NCBI GenBank assembly: GCA_021740905.1 | Contig: JAIOYV010000005.1 | Coordinates: 62,001-126,000, forward strand | DNA: 64,000 bases | Origin: Bacteroidales bacterium | GTDB lineage: Bacteria; Bacteroidota; Bacteroidia; Bacteroidales; M50B96 | Direction: 5' to 3' | The notes under the pieces: model-generated | Told to the model about the DNA's origin: nothing | Database searches by the model: none | Seen by the model: only the letters and a program-made list of their open reading frames with translations | Shown here: positions 12,001 to 19,300 of the stretch, one piece after another | Layout: every line of letters starts with the position of its first letter | Position numbering within the stretch: position 1 is the first letter of the stretch | Position numbers and translations under genes: made by a program

Positions 12001-15000
12001 TGGGGCAGTGGTTGTGCTGTTGAAGGAAGCCAAGTCAGCATAAATGGAAGCTTTACCAATCAGGGCAACCTCTCGGCAAGCAATTTCTTTGTGGTCTATT
12101 ATGTCGATAATGTGGCGACCGACAGCATTTTGGTCCCTTATCTTGGGGCAGGGCAAAGCATGGGCATCAGCAAAAGCATGACTTTGGTTGAAGGCACCCA
12201 TTCCTTTGCCGTTACGTTGGATGCAACAAACTCGGTGGCCGAATTGAATGAATCGAACAACTATGCCAGCAATTCGAAATACATTTATCCATCGGAGCCA
12301 GATCTTGCCCCCACCGATATTGTGTTTAGTGACAATTCGCCTTACATCGGCCAGACCATCAACATCGACTTTATTGTAAACAACCTGCAATGTGCCACTT
12401 CCGATACGGTAACAGCCCTGATCCTGGATGCAATTACCGGTGATGTGCTGGGTACTTTGGCTATAAATAGTGTTGGCGGCCTATCGCAAACCAGCGTTTC
12501 GATGAACCATAGTTTTGCCACGGCAGGGTTTAAGTTTATCAAAATTACTGTTGATAGTTATAATTCGCTGTTTGAAACCAACGAGTCCAATCAGGTAATG
12601 ACAAAGAGCCTGTATGTTGAACAATCGCTGCCCGAATTAAGCGCGTCGAACATCTCTGTGTCGAACATTGGTACTATGCCCGGCGATAACATGTTTGTTG
12701 TGGCAACCATCGCGAACACAGGCGATAGTGCAGCCCATGATTTTTATGTAAGCTTTGCGGTGGATGGCCAAAACATTGCCGATTCGGTTTGGATCGATAC
12801 CCTTTTGGCATACGATAGCCGGATAGTTGAATCGGGCTTGTTTACCCGCGACTCTTGCCCACAAACAGTTACTGTGGTGGCCGATGCAGGTGCTACTGTC
12901 TATGAACTGAACGAGGCGAACAACATTGCCAGCAGGGAATTGGGCTATGGTTTAAATGCCAAGAAATACTATATAACAAATAGTAGTTACAGCAGGCTAC
13001 AGGTCGATTTGGGATCTTCGTTAAATGCAAAGGCATATCTGAAAAACAACGGGGAGTTTACAAGCCAGCAGGTGCCGGTTTCCTATTTTGCCGATGGTGC
13101 CTATATCGGTACCGATGTTGTGCCCTTTGTAAGCCCAGGTGGACAGGTCTTGACCCATATCGATCATGAATTTCTGACACCCGGTAACCATGAGATTTTG
13201 GTGAAGGTGGACTTTATCCCACCCGATTCAATCTTCTTCTGCGAAAGCAACGAAGGCGACAACTCTCATGTTATATATGTGAAAGTGAAAGCACAATTGC
13301 CCGACCTGGTGGTTTATTCCGAGCATATATCGCCCAGTACCATCAATCCCGATCCAGGCGATGCAGTGGAAATCACCACATCGTTTTGGAATATTGGAAA
13401 TGTGGATGCAGGGCCATTTACGGTCGAGTTTTTCATAAACGATAATCCTTTGGGAAGCCCGGTACAGGTATCAGGGTTGTTGGCCCACGAAGATTCATCG
13501 GTACCATGCACTCAATTTTATATTCCCGATTCAGCTGGCGTTGATATTATCAAAGTTAAGTTGGATGCAGCCGATTTAGTGGATGAAGAAGAAGACTATG
13601 CCAACAACGTGGCCACAAGGGCACTGGTTGTAGGCCTTGCGCCCGATTTCACCTTTGAGCCTTTGTGCCTGAGTATGTCCAACCCAAATCCTAATCTGGG
13701 CGACTTTGTGTTGATCTACCCAAAAATTAGGAACGATGGTAGCGAAGCAGGATTGGCAACCGTGAACTTGTATTCGGTGATCGGTTTCGACACTACCTTT
13801 GTTGGGGCAACTTCGGTTTTCCTCGGCGCAAACTCTGGTCTAAGCAACCCGATATTTGTACAATGGACAGCCACAGCCACACTTGGTGAAATTTACATGG
13901 AGATTGTCGAGGTTACCCCACAGGAGTACAATCCGTACAACAATTCCTGTTCCTCTGGATTTGGGAACCTGCCACTTAATGTTTGGCTCACAACCCTTGA
14001 CTCGGCAGTTTGTCCAGGTGGGGCGGTCAGCCTTGTTGCACACACCGTTGATGGCACGGGCAACAATACCTATAGCTGGTGGGCCGGCACCACTCTAATC
14101 TATCAGGGACCCGATTCGGTATTGCTTGCTACCATTTCGGAGAACACGGTTTTTATTGTCGAAGTGACCGATGGCATCAGCACAGTTAGCGATACCATAG
14201 AACTGAATGTTCATCCAGAAATTGAATTTACGGTAGGAGCGGCCCAACCCTCTTGTTTTGGAACAAGCGATGGCTCTATTGATATTATACCCGCTTTGGG
14301 TGCCGGGTCTTTTACCTACGAATGGTCCAATGGCGAAACCAGCGAAGACCTGGCCAATTTGATGGCCGGAACCTATTCCTATACCCTGACAGATATCTAT
14401 ACCTGCCAAAGCATGGGGCAAGTCGAAGTTGTTGAACCAGCCGAACTAATGCTGAACGAGGATATATATTACCCCAATCAGCCAAATATTGCCGATGGTG
14501 CCATACTGTTGAATGTTTCGGGAGGTACTGCCCCGTACAATTATTTCTGGAGCAACTCGGAAACCACATCGTATATATATACATTGTCGGCGGCCATTTA
14601 TGCCGTTACTGTAAGCGACAATAATGCTTGCACAAGGGTTGACAGTTTCCAGATTGTATTCTACGATCAACAGCATATTCCTTTGCATACAGGCTGGAAC
14701 CTAATATCTACGTACCTGCAATTGGTCGATTCCAATGTAGTGGAAGTGTGTAGTGGGATCGTATCGAACCTTGCCCTTATGAAAGATGACGGCGGTTCTT
14801 CATACTGGCCATTTTTTGAAGTCGATCAGATTCATTATTTTGAATTGGGAGAGGGCTATCAGATGAAAATGAATGTTCTGGATACGCTCCACCTCATAGG
14901 CAACATTGCACCCGATCATTACCCTTTTCCAATTGATGCCGGTTGGAATATGATCGGCTATTTGCGCACAGACACTACAAATTGTGTAGATATGTTTAGT

Positions 15001-15810
15001 GCGGTTGCTAACTATATTATTCTGGTGAAAAATGAAGATGGACAAACCTATTGGCCTTTCTTTGCCCTTAACGGGATAGACGATATGTATCCCGGCAAAG
15101 GTTACCAGTTAAATGCTCTTTCGTCGTTCATGTTCTCCTATCCGCTACAGACATCCAGTCCTACCAAGTCAGATGTTCAGGTCAAGCACCCACAGCATTT
15201 CAAAAAGATCCAGCAAACTGGCAACAACATGACCCTCGGCCTAATGCTCGAAGGCCTCGATGCAAGGCCCGGCGATGAGATTGCTGTGTTCAGTACATCT
15301 GGATTGTTAGTTGGTGCAGGAGCGGTAAATGGCTCTTTCTCATCCATCGCAATATGGGGCAACGATGACCTGACCGATGAAGTAGACGGCCTGCTACCAG
15401 GCGAAGAATTTGAAATCAGAATTTGGGATTCCCAAACAGGGCAGGAGAGGAGCCTTGTGATTGACGAATGGATTGAAGGTGATGGCAGCTATGAAATAAA
15501 CAAGATTGCAGTAGCCGGAATTTCTAATTTCCAATTTCCAATTTCTGGCTTCGCTCTCTTCCAAAACACCCCCAACCCTTTTACCAACGAAACTGAATTC
15601 TCTTTCTATCTTCCACAAGATTGCAAGGTTGATTTTGATATCTTCAATATTGTAGGCGAAAAAGTGGCCGTTCTAATCTCGGAAGAAATGATGAAAGGCA
15701 AACACAGCCTTGTTTTCAACAGCCAAGACCTGGCGGCAGGTACTTACTATTACAGGCTGAAAACACCGGATTTTGAGGAAACAAAAAAGATGGTGGTGGT
15801 GAAAAGATAG
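1..15810 (+). CDS. Giant modular T9SS surface adhesin, SprB-repeat type (5' partial)
   Basis: Reading frame 1 is open from the first base, so the N-terminus lies outside; 5269 residues are visible. Modules in order (numbered from base 1, approximate): PKD 24-104 (WDFGDGS), jelly-roll/MAM-like 108-274, SprB repeat 280-350, three SprB-pair units 354-1220, SprB to 1294, an ASH domain split by a LamG domain 1295-1625, Ig-like 1626-1978, four ASH-BACON pairs 1979-2810, Ig-like to 3026, four SprB 3027-3325, BACON/ASH 3326-3635, about seven CARDB-like domains 3762-4660, two SprB 4741-4893, two GWN(L/M)I modules 4894-5057, a GDEIAVF module 5072-5170, and a type A T9SS sorting domain 5181-5269 (FQNTPNPF, ending MVVVKR). 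Such proteins are exported by T9SS and attached at the surface, where SprB relatives act in adhesion or gliding. Its exact role is inference. A hairpin but no T-run follows the stop. Confidence 0.9.
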   Translation, partial: GAISGWDEVGDTWMFVGNDIDIMLLANFSTSDTLFTIGDTINFSDLSTGSPTSWLWDFGDGSTDTTQNPEHIYQAAGTYSVSLVVSDGTSSDTLEMVDYVFVEDIIYSLPFFENFEGQPTNSGWTTSQATGSDGWVMAVEYYGAYWYPIPSSNTSIAATSNDDLCCCDASTDFLISPKLNLSGYGSVDLSFDSFFTGDYGSECFVYVSTDGTLNNLQLIQSISIPVNLSWNNITINLDSYIDSIIQLVFHHDDNSISCASGFSIDNINITGSIVSPSLLVLASISEVSCFVGSDGSADFTISGGTSPYSFIWSNGETTEDISGLVAGTYSVTVNDAGTLVVDTSFTISEPSEIFVSGIVADVSVYGGSDGSIDISVSGGTPPYSFSWSNNATTEDLFGIAAGVYDVEILDANSCMLTAIYTLTEPIDTLQTNGIIANATCNSFCNGSIDLTISGGLTPYNVLWSNGETTEDLTDLCAGNYDVIVTDASPIVVDSFNWNFVMQPYSHVITINQNVVTVNGIPIANGDYIGVFYLDGSNLVCAGYVECLNSIFAIVAFGDDNLTPQKDGFYENDSIYWKVWKSNPGVEIDMEPGYFPQNTFQGIFINGGLSVLDTLTGTFNQILGVSDTISFIITEPDVISLSETIDNTSTFGNNDGSIDISVTGGTPPYFFLWSNNATTEDLFGIAAGNYDVQITDANSCIFSATYTVIEPFDTLQANGIIANTTCNSVCNGSIDLTISGGLTPYDVLWSNGETIEDISGLCTGTYDVTVSDNSEGTPPPFNWAYVNTGVNHTVLADPAVGVFTINGLPLDSGDVIGAFYDSSGVSTCGGYLVLGGTNTAVTAWGAEAGIDNGFQAGETFTWKVWRISDGATVDMTATYHPSFPSGTSGTYATNGMSGILTLSGSYTPISASSVNLSFTLLEPDSISVSETLSDYSGFGVSAVGASDGSINLTVSGGTPPYAFIWSNFSTAEDLLGVPAGLYDVQILDANGCTFISSYTLTEPSGAVLQASGLAENASCYSMCDGSIDLTISGSQVPYSVLWSNGETTEDLANLCSGTYSVSIEEANSGAGSSTMPWTFTNTGANHNIFVGLGVVTINNSPIGVGDYIGVFYDSAGVMACGGYVLWEGNPNGTAVTVWGSEAGADNGFQTGEAFTWKVWKATDGAIVDMTPVYMTIGMPNLGTYATLGLSGLSSLTGTYTPTTGTGTTLNLSFNITQPDDASISAIVTDASTSGGSDGSIDITVSGGTPPYTFVWPNNATSEDISGLVAGFYNLIVYDANSCYYLDTFEVAQPTCISTMELTPGFLDFGSQEVAPTQDTLSALLINTGTCTLTIDSLFGLEGPFSLDTAALNLSGFFPNLTGVSIPPGDTIPIPVILNQYYTAGAYTDTLNILNDASLPASLNNGLVAQYMFSGGAQDGSDNGYHGTVNGATLTNDRFGNLNSAYSFDGNDYISISSSFILHQPIDASISFWMKKGAGSNQQRIFWSKLNNSDNNRFNCYTAGTVNSNIGFNMDYREANTSIHGLCYEQVTPDLWHHIVINRIGNLYTVYRDNASVSSISDNFPNLPNSIGWIIGGLSPYSFEGVLDDIRIYNRALFETEIQALYNEGTGANSIAQIIVHAQLTDSCDISTNVSMTACESDQIIIGGMLAETSGTYYDTLTAANGCDSVVIVDLTIYPNPVVDLGPDVNLCLGNSVVLDPGYGWTSYLWSTAQTTQTILASEPGVYIVEVFDINACGATDIIEVFNSSFPTLSLSGIDSFYCNETLTPTDTFFTTPSGGVLTGAGLLGNVFFPSSVQAGPIVFTYSYTDQYGCSDTLAITTQVGTVVSFVGLLPEYCAGDPASLLIPSPVGGYFSGDGIIGNEFIPDSAGTGTYPISYYFTDTMGCVNEAGHTAVVYPTPGDPVVADVYQCGVGPVTFSATGAAGNFHWYNSPAGPIVYTGVNFTTPYLSASDTFWVQSASQTICEGDLLPVVATIDTSEAQLTLSDSCLNLPTVMQYLNSSMNFSVTNAGCDALQISSMYTTDQAFQLTGTGFAIPHGATEQFMVTFAPQQAGTYTDTIFIQNNITDTFICLNAVALDAPAMSVGPTFLNANLNCGGISAEQIVIYNNGLGSLDYQFSISSSTWISSQSVNGMIVGSDTDTLVFDINSSGLSAGIYSVNITISSNDPQNPVSIIPVTLTVSGNSGISLSAAALNFGSIMQYTSTTQSLYIENTGCNVLNVSNISSTNADFASAYSSQLVGPYSSELLTITFTPSLPGQYTDTLHIYNNAVDTFVVLSGYADGAPVMAYSTTTQSSTLISCNDTDSMDYSFMNNGLGDLTYSVSNIASLPSWVVLQNTSGTIVPGDSANLSCLVNADGLSSGTYQAQITMSFNDPITPSLTLLCNIVVVGSPEIAISADTLLFDTTMQWTGDSKLLIIDNDGCAPLEITGIVNSLSEFAPALTSLTVQPFGQSYLEVYFNPVTSAATSFSDTLHLITNAGNVEVNLLAASIGAPIVSVKPTSIISTVGCMETATGQFTISNTGTSPLNFATSISPAQVTVNGTVWLLASTATTIVGPGDSTIINLAFNATGINVGMYETQISIATNDPLTPGLSVPVSMIVTGFPEIDVTPLAVEFDSVNLSTTANNYVSIYNLGCDTLFLDSIRTSIPEFTLTQPSLNYILPGDYIDVNLWFTPTLLTHYWGTLQVYNNDVYQEASLHGYGLGDPNVTVSADTLWNEAINCNELHSSDLIIRNEGQGILNFSIIEQSNYLSLSTTSGTLLAGDTVIVTVTFNATDLPTGTHSYNLTINTNDLLTPYFYIDTEFEVLNANTIFVDLGSDSTTCAIPVAIDAGLFSSYNWSTGSVSQTITAYSTGVYSVSVTDANGCHSTDQVEMTIHPLPSVSFSGLDASYCLDISFYPLTGSPAGGIFSGNGISGNTFVPYTAGVGNHTINYSYVDAHGCANSANQTTSVIQSTPVSIIGLASAYCFNAQIVTISGSPSGGQLTGDGIIGNTYNPASNGPGIFDITYNYDDGQCTNSIVYTVEVGDSINLDYSVSDINCNGENTGAIDITVSGGTTPYAYTWGNGSTNEDQQFIPAGNYSLTVSDQTGCAAAGNITVTEADAIATTQTLTNPLCPGSANGSILLTVSGGVSPYSFSWGTGATSQSLGSLASGSYSLTITDAASCSIMRNFNLNDPAAMTINPTITHVNCYGANDGSISVEVFGGTGVVSYLWSNGGTTSAINNLAAGTYSLTVTDANGCSTNAQYLVDTPSAIAVNATVTDANYPGMATGEIVLSVTGGVAPYAYSWDNGSTINHLTSLLAGIYPVNITDANNCSFVDSFLISEPATYPEIEVLATSLSGHAYCGEAIIDSFLISNTGTDTLEVSIAESLNWFFVPEPNVSIAPAQSLWVEINYDGGFAFGTHSGNIEINSNDLNATPIILPVELLIECAFCDLSTTSLNFATTVEGFSATDTFILKNIGNMDMDVSSMTTTGNAFIITTPFTGILLAGASVNITVAFSPASDGSFSGSLNISSNSNTPCSAISLSGIGLEAIHSWELLCGDPDFGFTDINTGGVRPCTIHNTGTLPVTITDCAITDTAFSLSLCSLTVAPGVYQPVDIYFNPTEIAPYAGQVGFTDATGLTSYVSVFGQGYYQSQAPVISFSTAANFGGTTGVWPTIASSSTWFQYAVVYTDADNNPPMLGYPKLGIDNNYDTDFSDPMDEMISLAEADPTDQDYTDGKTYLHFTQLGLGDHGYQFFAYDSLGNMATSANTGYVSDPTVSNDLLDLSIYANDIIFSNPSPDVGEQITITANIHNYTDYPGNNVKVYFVIDSVIVDSQMVSTIQPQTSTSVSIQHYFSYWDYYPVKVWVDPLNTIQEDNELNNFAIRPITVGNVPLPQILFVSTALSPSTVNAGTVASIHYSGQVQYDALAGNQPCVGAFITMTNQQTGQVFTTHSVSGGYFNIYFPAPYSAGTCTINSTVTDYTLNGQSGNEYLTVTPVLGQVNLNQFVDLRITNSWLQWGSGCAVEGSQVSINGSFTNQGNLSASNFFVVYYVDNVATDSILVPYLGAGQSMGISKSMTLVEGTHSFAVTLDATNSVAELNESNNYASNSKYIYPSEPDLAPTDIVFSDNSPYIGQTINIDFIVNNLQCATSDTVTALILDAITGDVLGTLAINSVGGLSQTSVSMNHSFATAGFKFIKITVDSYNSLFETNESNQVMTKSLYVEQSLPELSASNISVSNIGTMPGDNMFVVATIANTGDSAAHDFYVSFAVDGQNIADSVWIDTLLAYDSRIVESGLFTRDSCPQTVTVVADAGATVYELNEANNIASRELGYGLNAKKYYITNSSYSRLQVDLGSSLNAKAYLKNNGEFTSQQVPVSYFADGAYIGTDVVPFVSPGGQVLTHIDHEFLTPGNHEILVKVDFIPPDSIFFCESNEGDNSHVIYVKVKAQLPDLVVYSEHISPSTINPDPGDAVEITTSFWNIGNVDAGPFTVEFFINDNPLGSPVQVSGLLAHEDSSVPCTQFYIPDSAGVDIIKVKLDAADLVDEEEDYANNVATRALVVGLAPDFTFEPLCLSMSNPNPNLGDFVLIYPKIRNDGSEAGLATVNLYSVIGFDTTFVGATSVFLGANSGLSNPIFVQWTATATLGEIYMEIVEVTPQEYNPYNNSCSSGFGNLPLNVWLTTLDSAVCPGGAVSLVAHTVDGTGNNTYSWWAGTTLIYQGPDSVLLATISENTVFIVEVTDGISTVSDTIELNVHPEIEFTVGAAQPSCFGTSDGSIDIIPALGAGSFTYEWSNGETSEDLANLMAGTYSYTLTDIYTCQSMGQVEVVEPAELMLNEDIYYPNQPNIADGAILLNVSGGTAPYNYFWSNSETTSYIYTLSAAIYAVTVSDNNACTRVDSFQIVFYDQQHIPLHTGWNLISTYLQLVDSNVVEVCSGIVSNLALMKDDGGSSYWPFFEVDQIHYFELGEGYQMKMNVLDTLHLIGNIAPDHYPFPIDAGWNMIGYLRTDTTNCVDMFSAVANYIILVKNEDGQTYWPFFALNGIDDMYPGKGYQLNALSSFMFSYPLQTSSPTKSDVQVKHPQHFKKIQQTGNNMTLGLMLEGLDARPGDEIAVFSTSGLLVGAGAVNGSFSSIAIWGNDDLTDEVDGLLPGEEFEIRIWDSQTGQERSLVIDEWIEGDGSYEINKIAVAGISNFQFPISGFALFQNTPNPFTNETEFSFYLPQDCKVDFDIFNIVGEKVAVLISEEMMKGKHSLVFNSQDLAAGTYYYRLKTPDFEETKKMVVVKR
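1060..3660 (+). repeat. Three tandem ~860-bp units, each two SprB repeats with a nested module
   Basis: Within the giant gene, the pair 'GGTPPY SprB' plus 'NGSIDLTISGG SprB' occurs three times, starting near 1060, 1920 and 2770. Corresponding points (the codons for GSIDLTISGG near 1340, 2197 and 3073) are about 857 and 879 bases apart. Units 1 and 2 are nearly identical at DNA level over long stretches, for example around 1162 and 2019; unit 3 is more diverged. In each unit the second SprB is interrupted before its last strand by a module of about 130 residues. Confidence 0.8.
4052..4083. repeat. 13-bp perfect inverted repeat inside the adhesin coding sequence
   Basis: Arms 4052-4064 (acctgtcaggttt) and 4071-4083 (aaacctgacaggt) are exact reverse complements around a six-base loop. 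The region is translated as NLSGFFPNLTG inside an ASH domain. It has the same form as the intergenic palindrome at 35531-35564, so it looks like a dispersed palindrome caught in frame. Confidence 0.75.
5935..8430 (+). repeat. Four ~207-residue ASH-BACON super-repeats
   Basis: Four consecutive units of about 620 bases begin near 5935, 6556, 7171 and 7807. Each has an ASH-type half (L.FD/G..., N.GCD.L, FTP....YTDTL.I.NN) followed by a BACON-type half (NNGLG.L.YS, SGTI..GD, G.Y...I.I..NDP..P). The alternation is regular and conserved at protein level, but DNA identity between units is low, so the array is old. Confidence 0.7.
9080..9975 (+). repeat. Four tandem SprB repeats
   Basis: Four copies of about 74 residues follow each other, each with G...G.I.L.V.GG..PY.Y.W and AG.Y.L.(V/I)TDA..C. 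Unlike the copies near 1060-3660, none of them has an inserted module. Confidence 0.75.
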
Positions 15811-16139
15811 GGTGGATATTGGTAGCTTATGAAAAGTGTCGGTGTGACCCTGAATCACGTCGAGACCTGAATGTATAAAATCCTAGCGAGGGTTTCGCTC
15901 AAAGCGAAGCCCTCGCTGTATTTGGTTGCATTAAAAGTCGGGGCGCGAACAAAATGGGGCAGGCAGCGACTCAAGGTCGCACGCCGACTTTTAATGGATA
16001 GCTTGAATAATTCCCTATTTCCTTTTGCAACAGCGAAAACCCTTTCTTGTTTATAAGGAGGGTTTGGGCCTGTCCCGCCAAGCATGGGATAGATTAATGG
16101 AACAAGCAGCTCCACCATCCACCATTCACCATTTAAAAA

Positions 16140-16176
16140 TCAACATTCAACATTCAACATTCAACATTCAACATTC
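16140..16176. repeat. Five tandem copies of the 7-mer tcaacat
   Basis: The heptamer tcaacat is repeated five times without interruption. A looser version of the same words occurs near 55985-56100. No gene overlaps it. Confidence 0.85.
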
Positions 16177-16257
16177 CAGAAAACCTTTCCCCATGTTCCA
16201 CAACATATTTACGATTATTATTCTGGTTGAAGTTTTGTCGATAGGTGTTGAGAATAC

Positions 16258-16271
16258 AGACCGATCGGTCT
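16258..16271. promoter_or_regulatory. 14-bp perfect palindrome, possible TetR-family operator
   Basis: agaccgatcggtct is its own reverse complement and lies about 125 bases upstream of the 1950-residue protein gene. Its GACC...GGTC halves resemble operators of TetR-family repressors such as NemR. No TetR-type gene is visible in the window, so the regulator is unknown and the operator role is inference. Confidence 0.35.
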
Positions 16272-16395
16272 ATTTTGCAAGAGCCTTAAATTAAGTTGCA
16301 AGATCGGTGCAACCAAATAAATGATTTGGTATCTTAAAAATATGTATTTTTATACTTTGAGAGAAGCAATTTAACGTATCATTAATATTTTTACT

Positions 16396-19300
16396 ATGAA
16401 ACATTTTACTATTTGTATAAGAAGAAGTTACTTGACTGTAGCTGTTCTTTTTATGAGTATCCTTTTTTCTTCCCTTTGTGCCCAAAATCCTGTATTGGTA
16501 ATCGACCTGGATGGGAATACAAATTCGGGGCCGGCCATTCAAACCGCCGTTCAGAATAATTCCGTGGGGGTCGATTATGTGACCAGTTTCCCCACCACTC
16601 TAACCGGTTACTCAACAGTTTTTGTTTGCCTGGGGGTTTATAATAATAATGTAACGCTGTCAAGTACCCAGGGAACAAGCCTTGCCGCATTTCTAAACCA
16701 AGGCGGTAGTTTGTATATGGAAGGTGGCGATACCTGGGACTATGATCCTCCAACTGCTGTTCACCCTTATTTCAACATCAATGGCTTAGAGGATGGGAGT
16801 GCAAACCTGAATCAATTGATTGGGCAATCTGGCACCCTTTCGGAAGGTTTCAGTTTTACGTATACGGGCGATAACAGCTATATCGACCAATTTGAACCGA
16901 TTGCCCCTGCAATGACAATTTTTTCAAATATGCCAACCCTTTACGATTGTGCAGTTTCGTACAATGCCATGACTTATAAAACCATTGGTGCATCTTTCGA
17001 GTTTGGCGGCTTGCAGGACGATACAGTTACGGGTAACACAAAAGACGAATTGATGCACAAATATTTGCAATTCCTTTCTGTTATCGCTTCAACCAATTTT
17101 GATATTGGGATTGTCGAAGTCATAAGCCCTATCAATAACTTAAACGAGGGCGATACAATCCCTGTTGCAGTTGTATTGAAGAATTTTGGTAGCGATACGC
17201 TTTCCAATGCTACATTGGCCTTTGCAATCGATACAGGGGTCGCGGTAACTTTTGCCTGGAGTGGAAGCCTTTCGTTTAACGAAACCGATACTGTGACTAT
17301 CGGTGAATTGGTAATCCCATCTGCTACGTATGATCTTTGCGCATGGACCATTTATCCGGTTGATACGGTACTTGAAAACGACATGATTTGTGAATCATTG
17401 TCCATTAACCCTGCCCTTGATGCCGGTATCCTGGAAGTATATGAACCTACTGGCACATATATAGAAGGTAGCTTGGCTGATGTGATTGTGGAAATTAAAA
17501 ATTTTGGGATCGACAGCTTGTTTGCCATGGATGTCGCTTATTCTCTCAATGGTGCTACCAATGTCACCTTTGCATGGACGGGAGCTTTGGCCCCAGGCGA
17601 AACCGACTCGATTTCCTTAACCTCATTTACAGTGCCCCTTGGCATTTCTCAGCTTTGTGCTTTTACCTTGCTGAACGGCGACCAAGTACCTATGAACGAC
17701 AGTATGTGCGTAAACTTTTTTGGAAGCCCTACTCAAGACGCAGGGTTGATCGAAATTTATGAGCCATCGGGAAGCTATACAGAGGGCGATACAATTAATG
17801 TGGTCGTTGAAATTAAAAATTTTGGTGCCGATACATTATTCGCCATGGATGTTGCCTATTCGGTAAATGGTGGTTTAAACGTAACCCAGGCTTGGACAGG
17901 GACATTGGCCCCGGGCGGAATTGATGTTGTGCAGCTACCCATGTTGATAGCCCCACTGGGTGCTTCCCAAATATGTGCTTTTACTCAATTGATTGGCGAC
18001 CAGCAAACCGCCAACGACAGCCTGTGCAAGAATTTTTACGGAAACCCGGCCAACGATGCAGGCATGGTAGAAATCCTGTCGTTGCCCCAAATCTCGGGTG
18101 AATATAATGTGTATGCACGTATTGTGAATTCCGGTGTTGCAAACCTACTTGCTGTTGACCTCGAATGGACAATCAATTCCATGGCCCAGGACACTGTGGA
18201 ATGGACGGGGAACCTGGCAAGCAACGATATTTCTGATCTGATTTTATTAGGCTCTTACCTTTTCTCTGATACCACCTACAATATCAAGGTAAATACCTCG
18301 ATGCCTAATGGAGCGTCCGATATTTTCAATACAGATGATACTCTACAAACTGATATGGAATTCATTGCCTCGGCTTTAGTCGATACTTTCCCTTATTGCG
18401 AAAGTTTTGAAGGCGATCTTGGCAATTGGATCCAAAATACCTGGGACGATATGGATTGGTCATTCGATTCGATTGCTACTCCTACGCCAAGCACGGGACC
18501 GACATCAGCATATAACGGAACCTATTTCATATATACAGAAGCCACTCCTCAGCAAAACGGAGATGAGGCAGGCATCGAAGCCATGTTCGATTTGTCCACA
18601 TTTACCTATCCCGAAATTGCATTTAGCTACCACATGTATGGCAACCAAATGGGGTCGTTGCACGTGGATATATTCGATAGTATCTGGCACGAAGATGTTT
18701 GGGTAATGTCAGGAAACCAGGGTAATCAATGGTATCAGGCTAGTGTTCAAATTTATGAATTTGGGAATTTGGAAAATGTGGTAATCCGTTTCCGGGGAGT
18801 AAGGGGGAATGGTTCACGCAGCGATATGGCACTCGATAATTTCTGCATTACCGAGGGGATCGCTACTAATCTTTCCTTAAATTCTTTTATTGGTCCTTTA
18901 GCAATCTGTGCCACAGCTTCCGAATCTGTTTTTGTTGAAGTAGAAAACTTGGGGGGGAACACTCAAACTGATATTCCTTTTGTACTGGAAATTATTAATC
19001 CTTTAGGAACAACAACAACGCTCAATGATACTTTATGGGGTGATTTGATGTTTGGAGATATTGAAGAAATGCAGTTTTCTTTGGTTGATTTTTCATTGAC
19101 GGGAACATACATGCTGACTTGCTATTTTACATTGGCAGGCGATCAGGTCACAAGCAATGATACTTTGTCGATGCAACTCCAAAGCATCCAAACAATATCA
19201 TCGTTGCCATTTACGGATAGTCTCGAAACTGGTAATTCTTATTTCAAGTTGAATTTTAGCACCCTCTCTTTTGCTGAACACACAGGCGATACCTTGAACA

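Larger units (their letters stand above)
15811..16395. other. 585-base gap: nested hairpins, 7-mer array and a palindrome; no gene
   Basis: The gap between the two giant genes has no convincing coding sequence. It holds a 15-bp hairpin (15885-15899 with 15903-15917, one G-T pair), whose right arm contains GCGAAGC. Next is a 12-bp inverted repeat (attaaaagtcgg 15930-15941; ccgacttttaat 15984-15995) with a small inner stem. A five-copy 7-base tandem repeat lies at 16140-16176 and a 14-bp palindrome at 16258-16271. The first hairpin could end transcription of the adhesin gene but has no T-run. Confidence 0.6.

Noticed and set aside
15871-16056. A 61-codon frame in the gap after the adhesin gene
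   Set aside because: It runs across hairpins and inverted repeats, and the overlapping frame on the other strand is equally open; no start signal or protein features.
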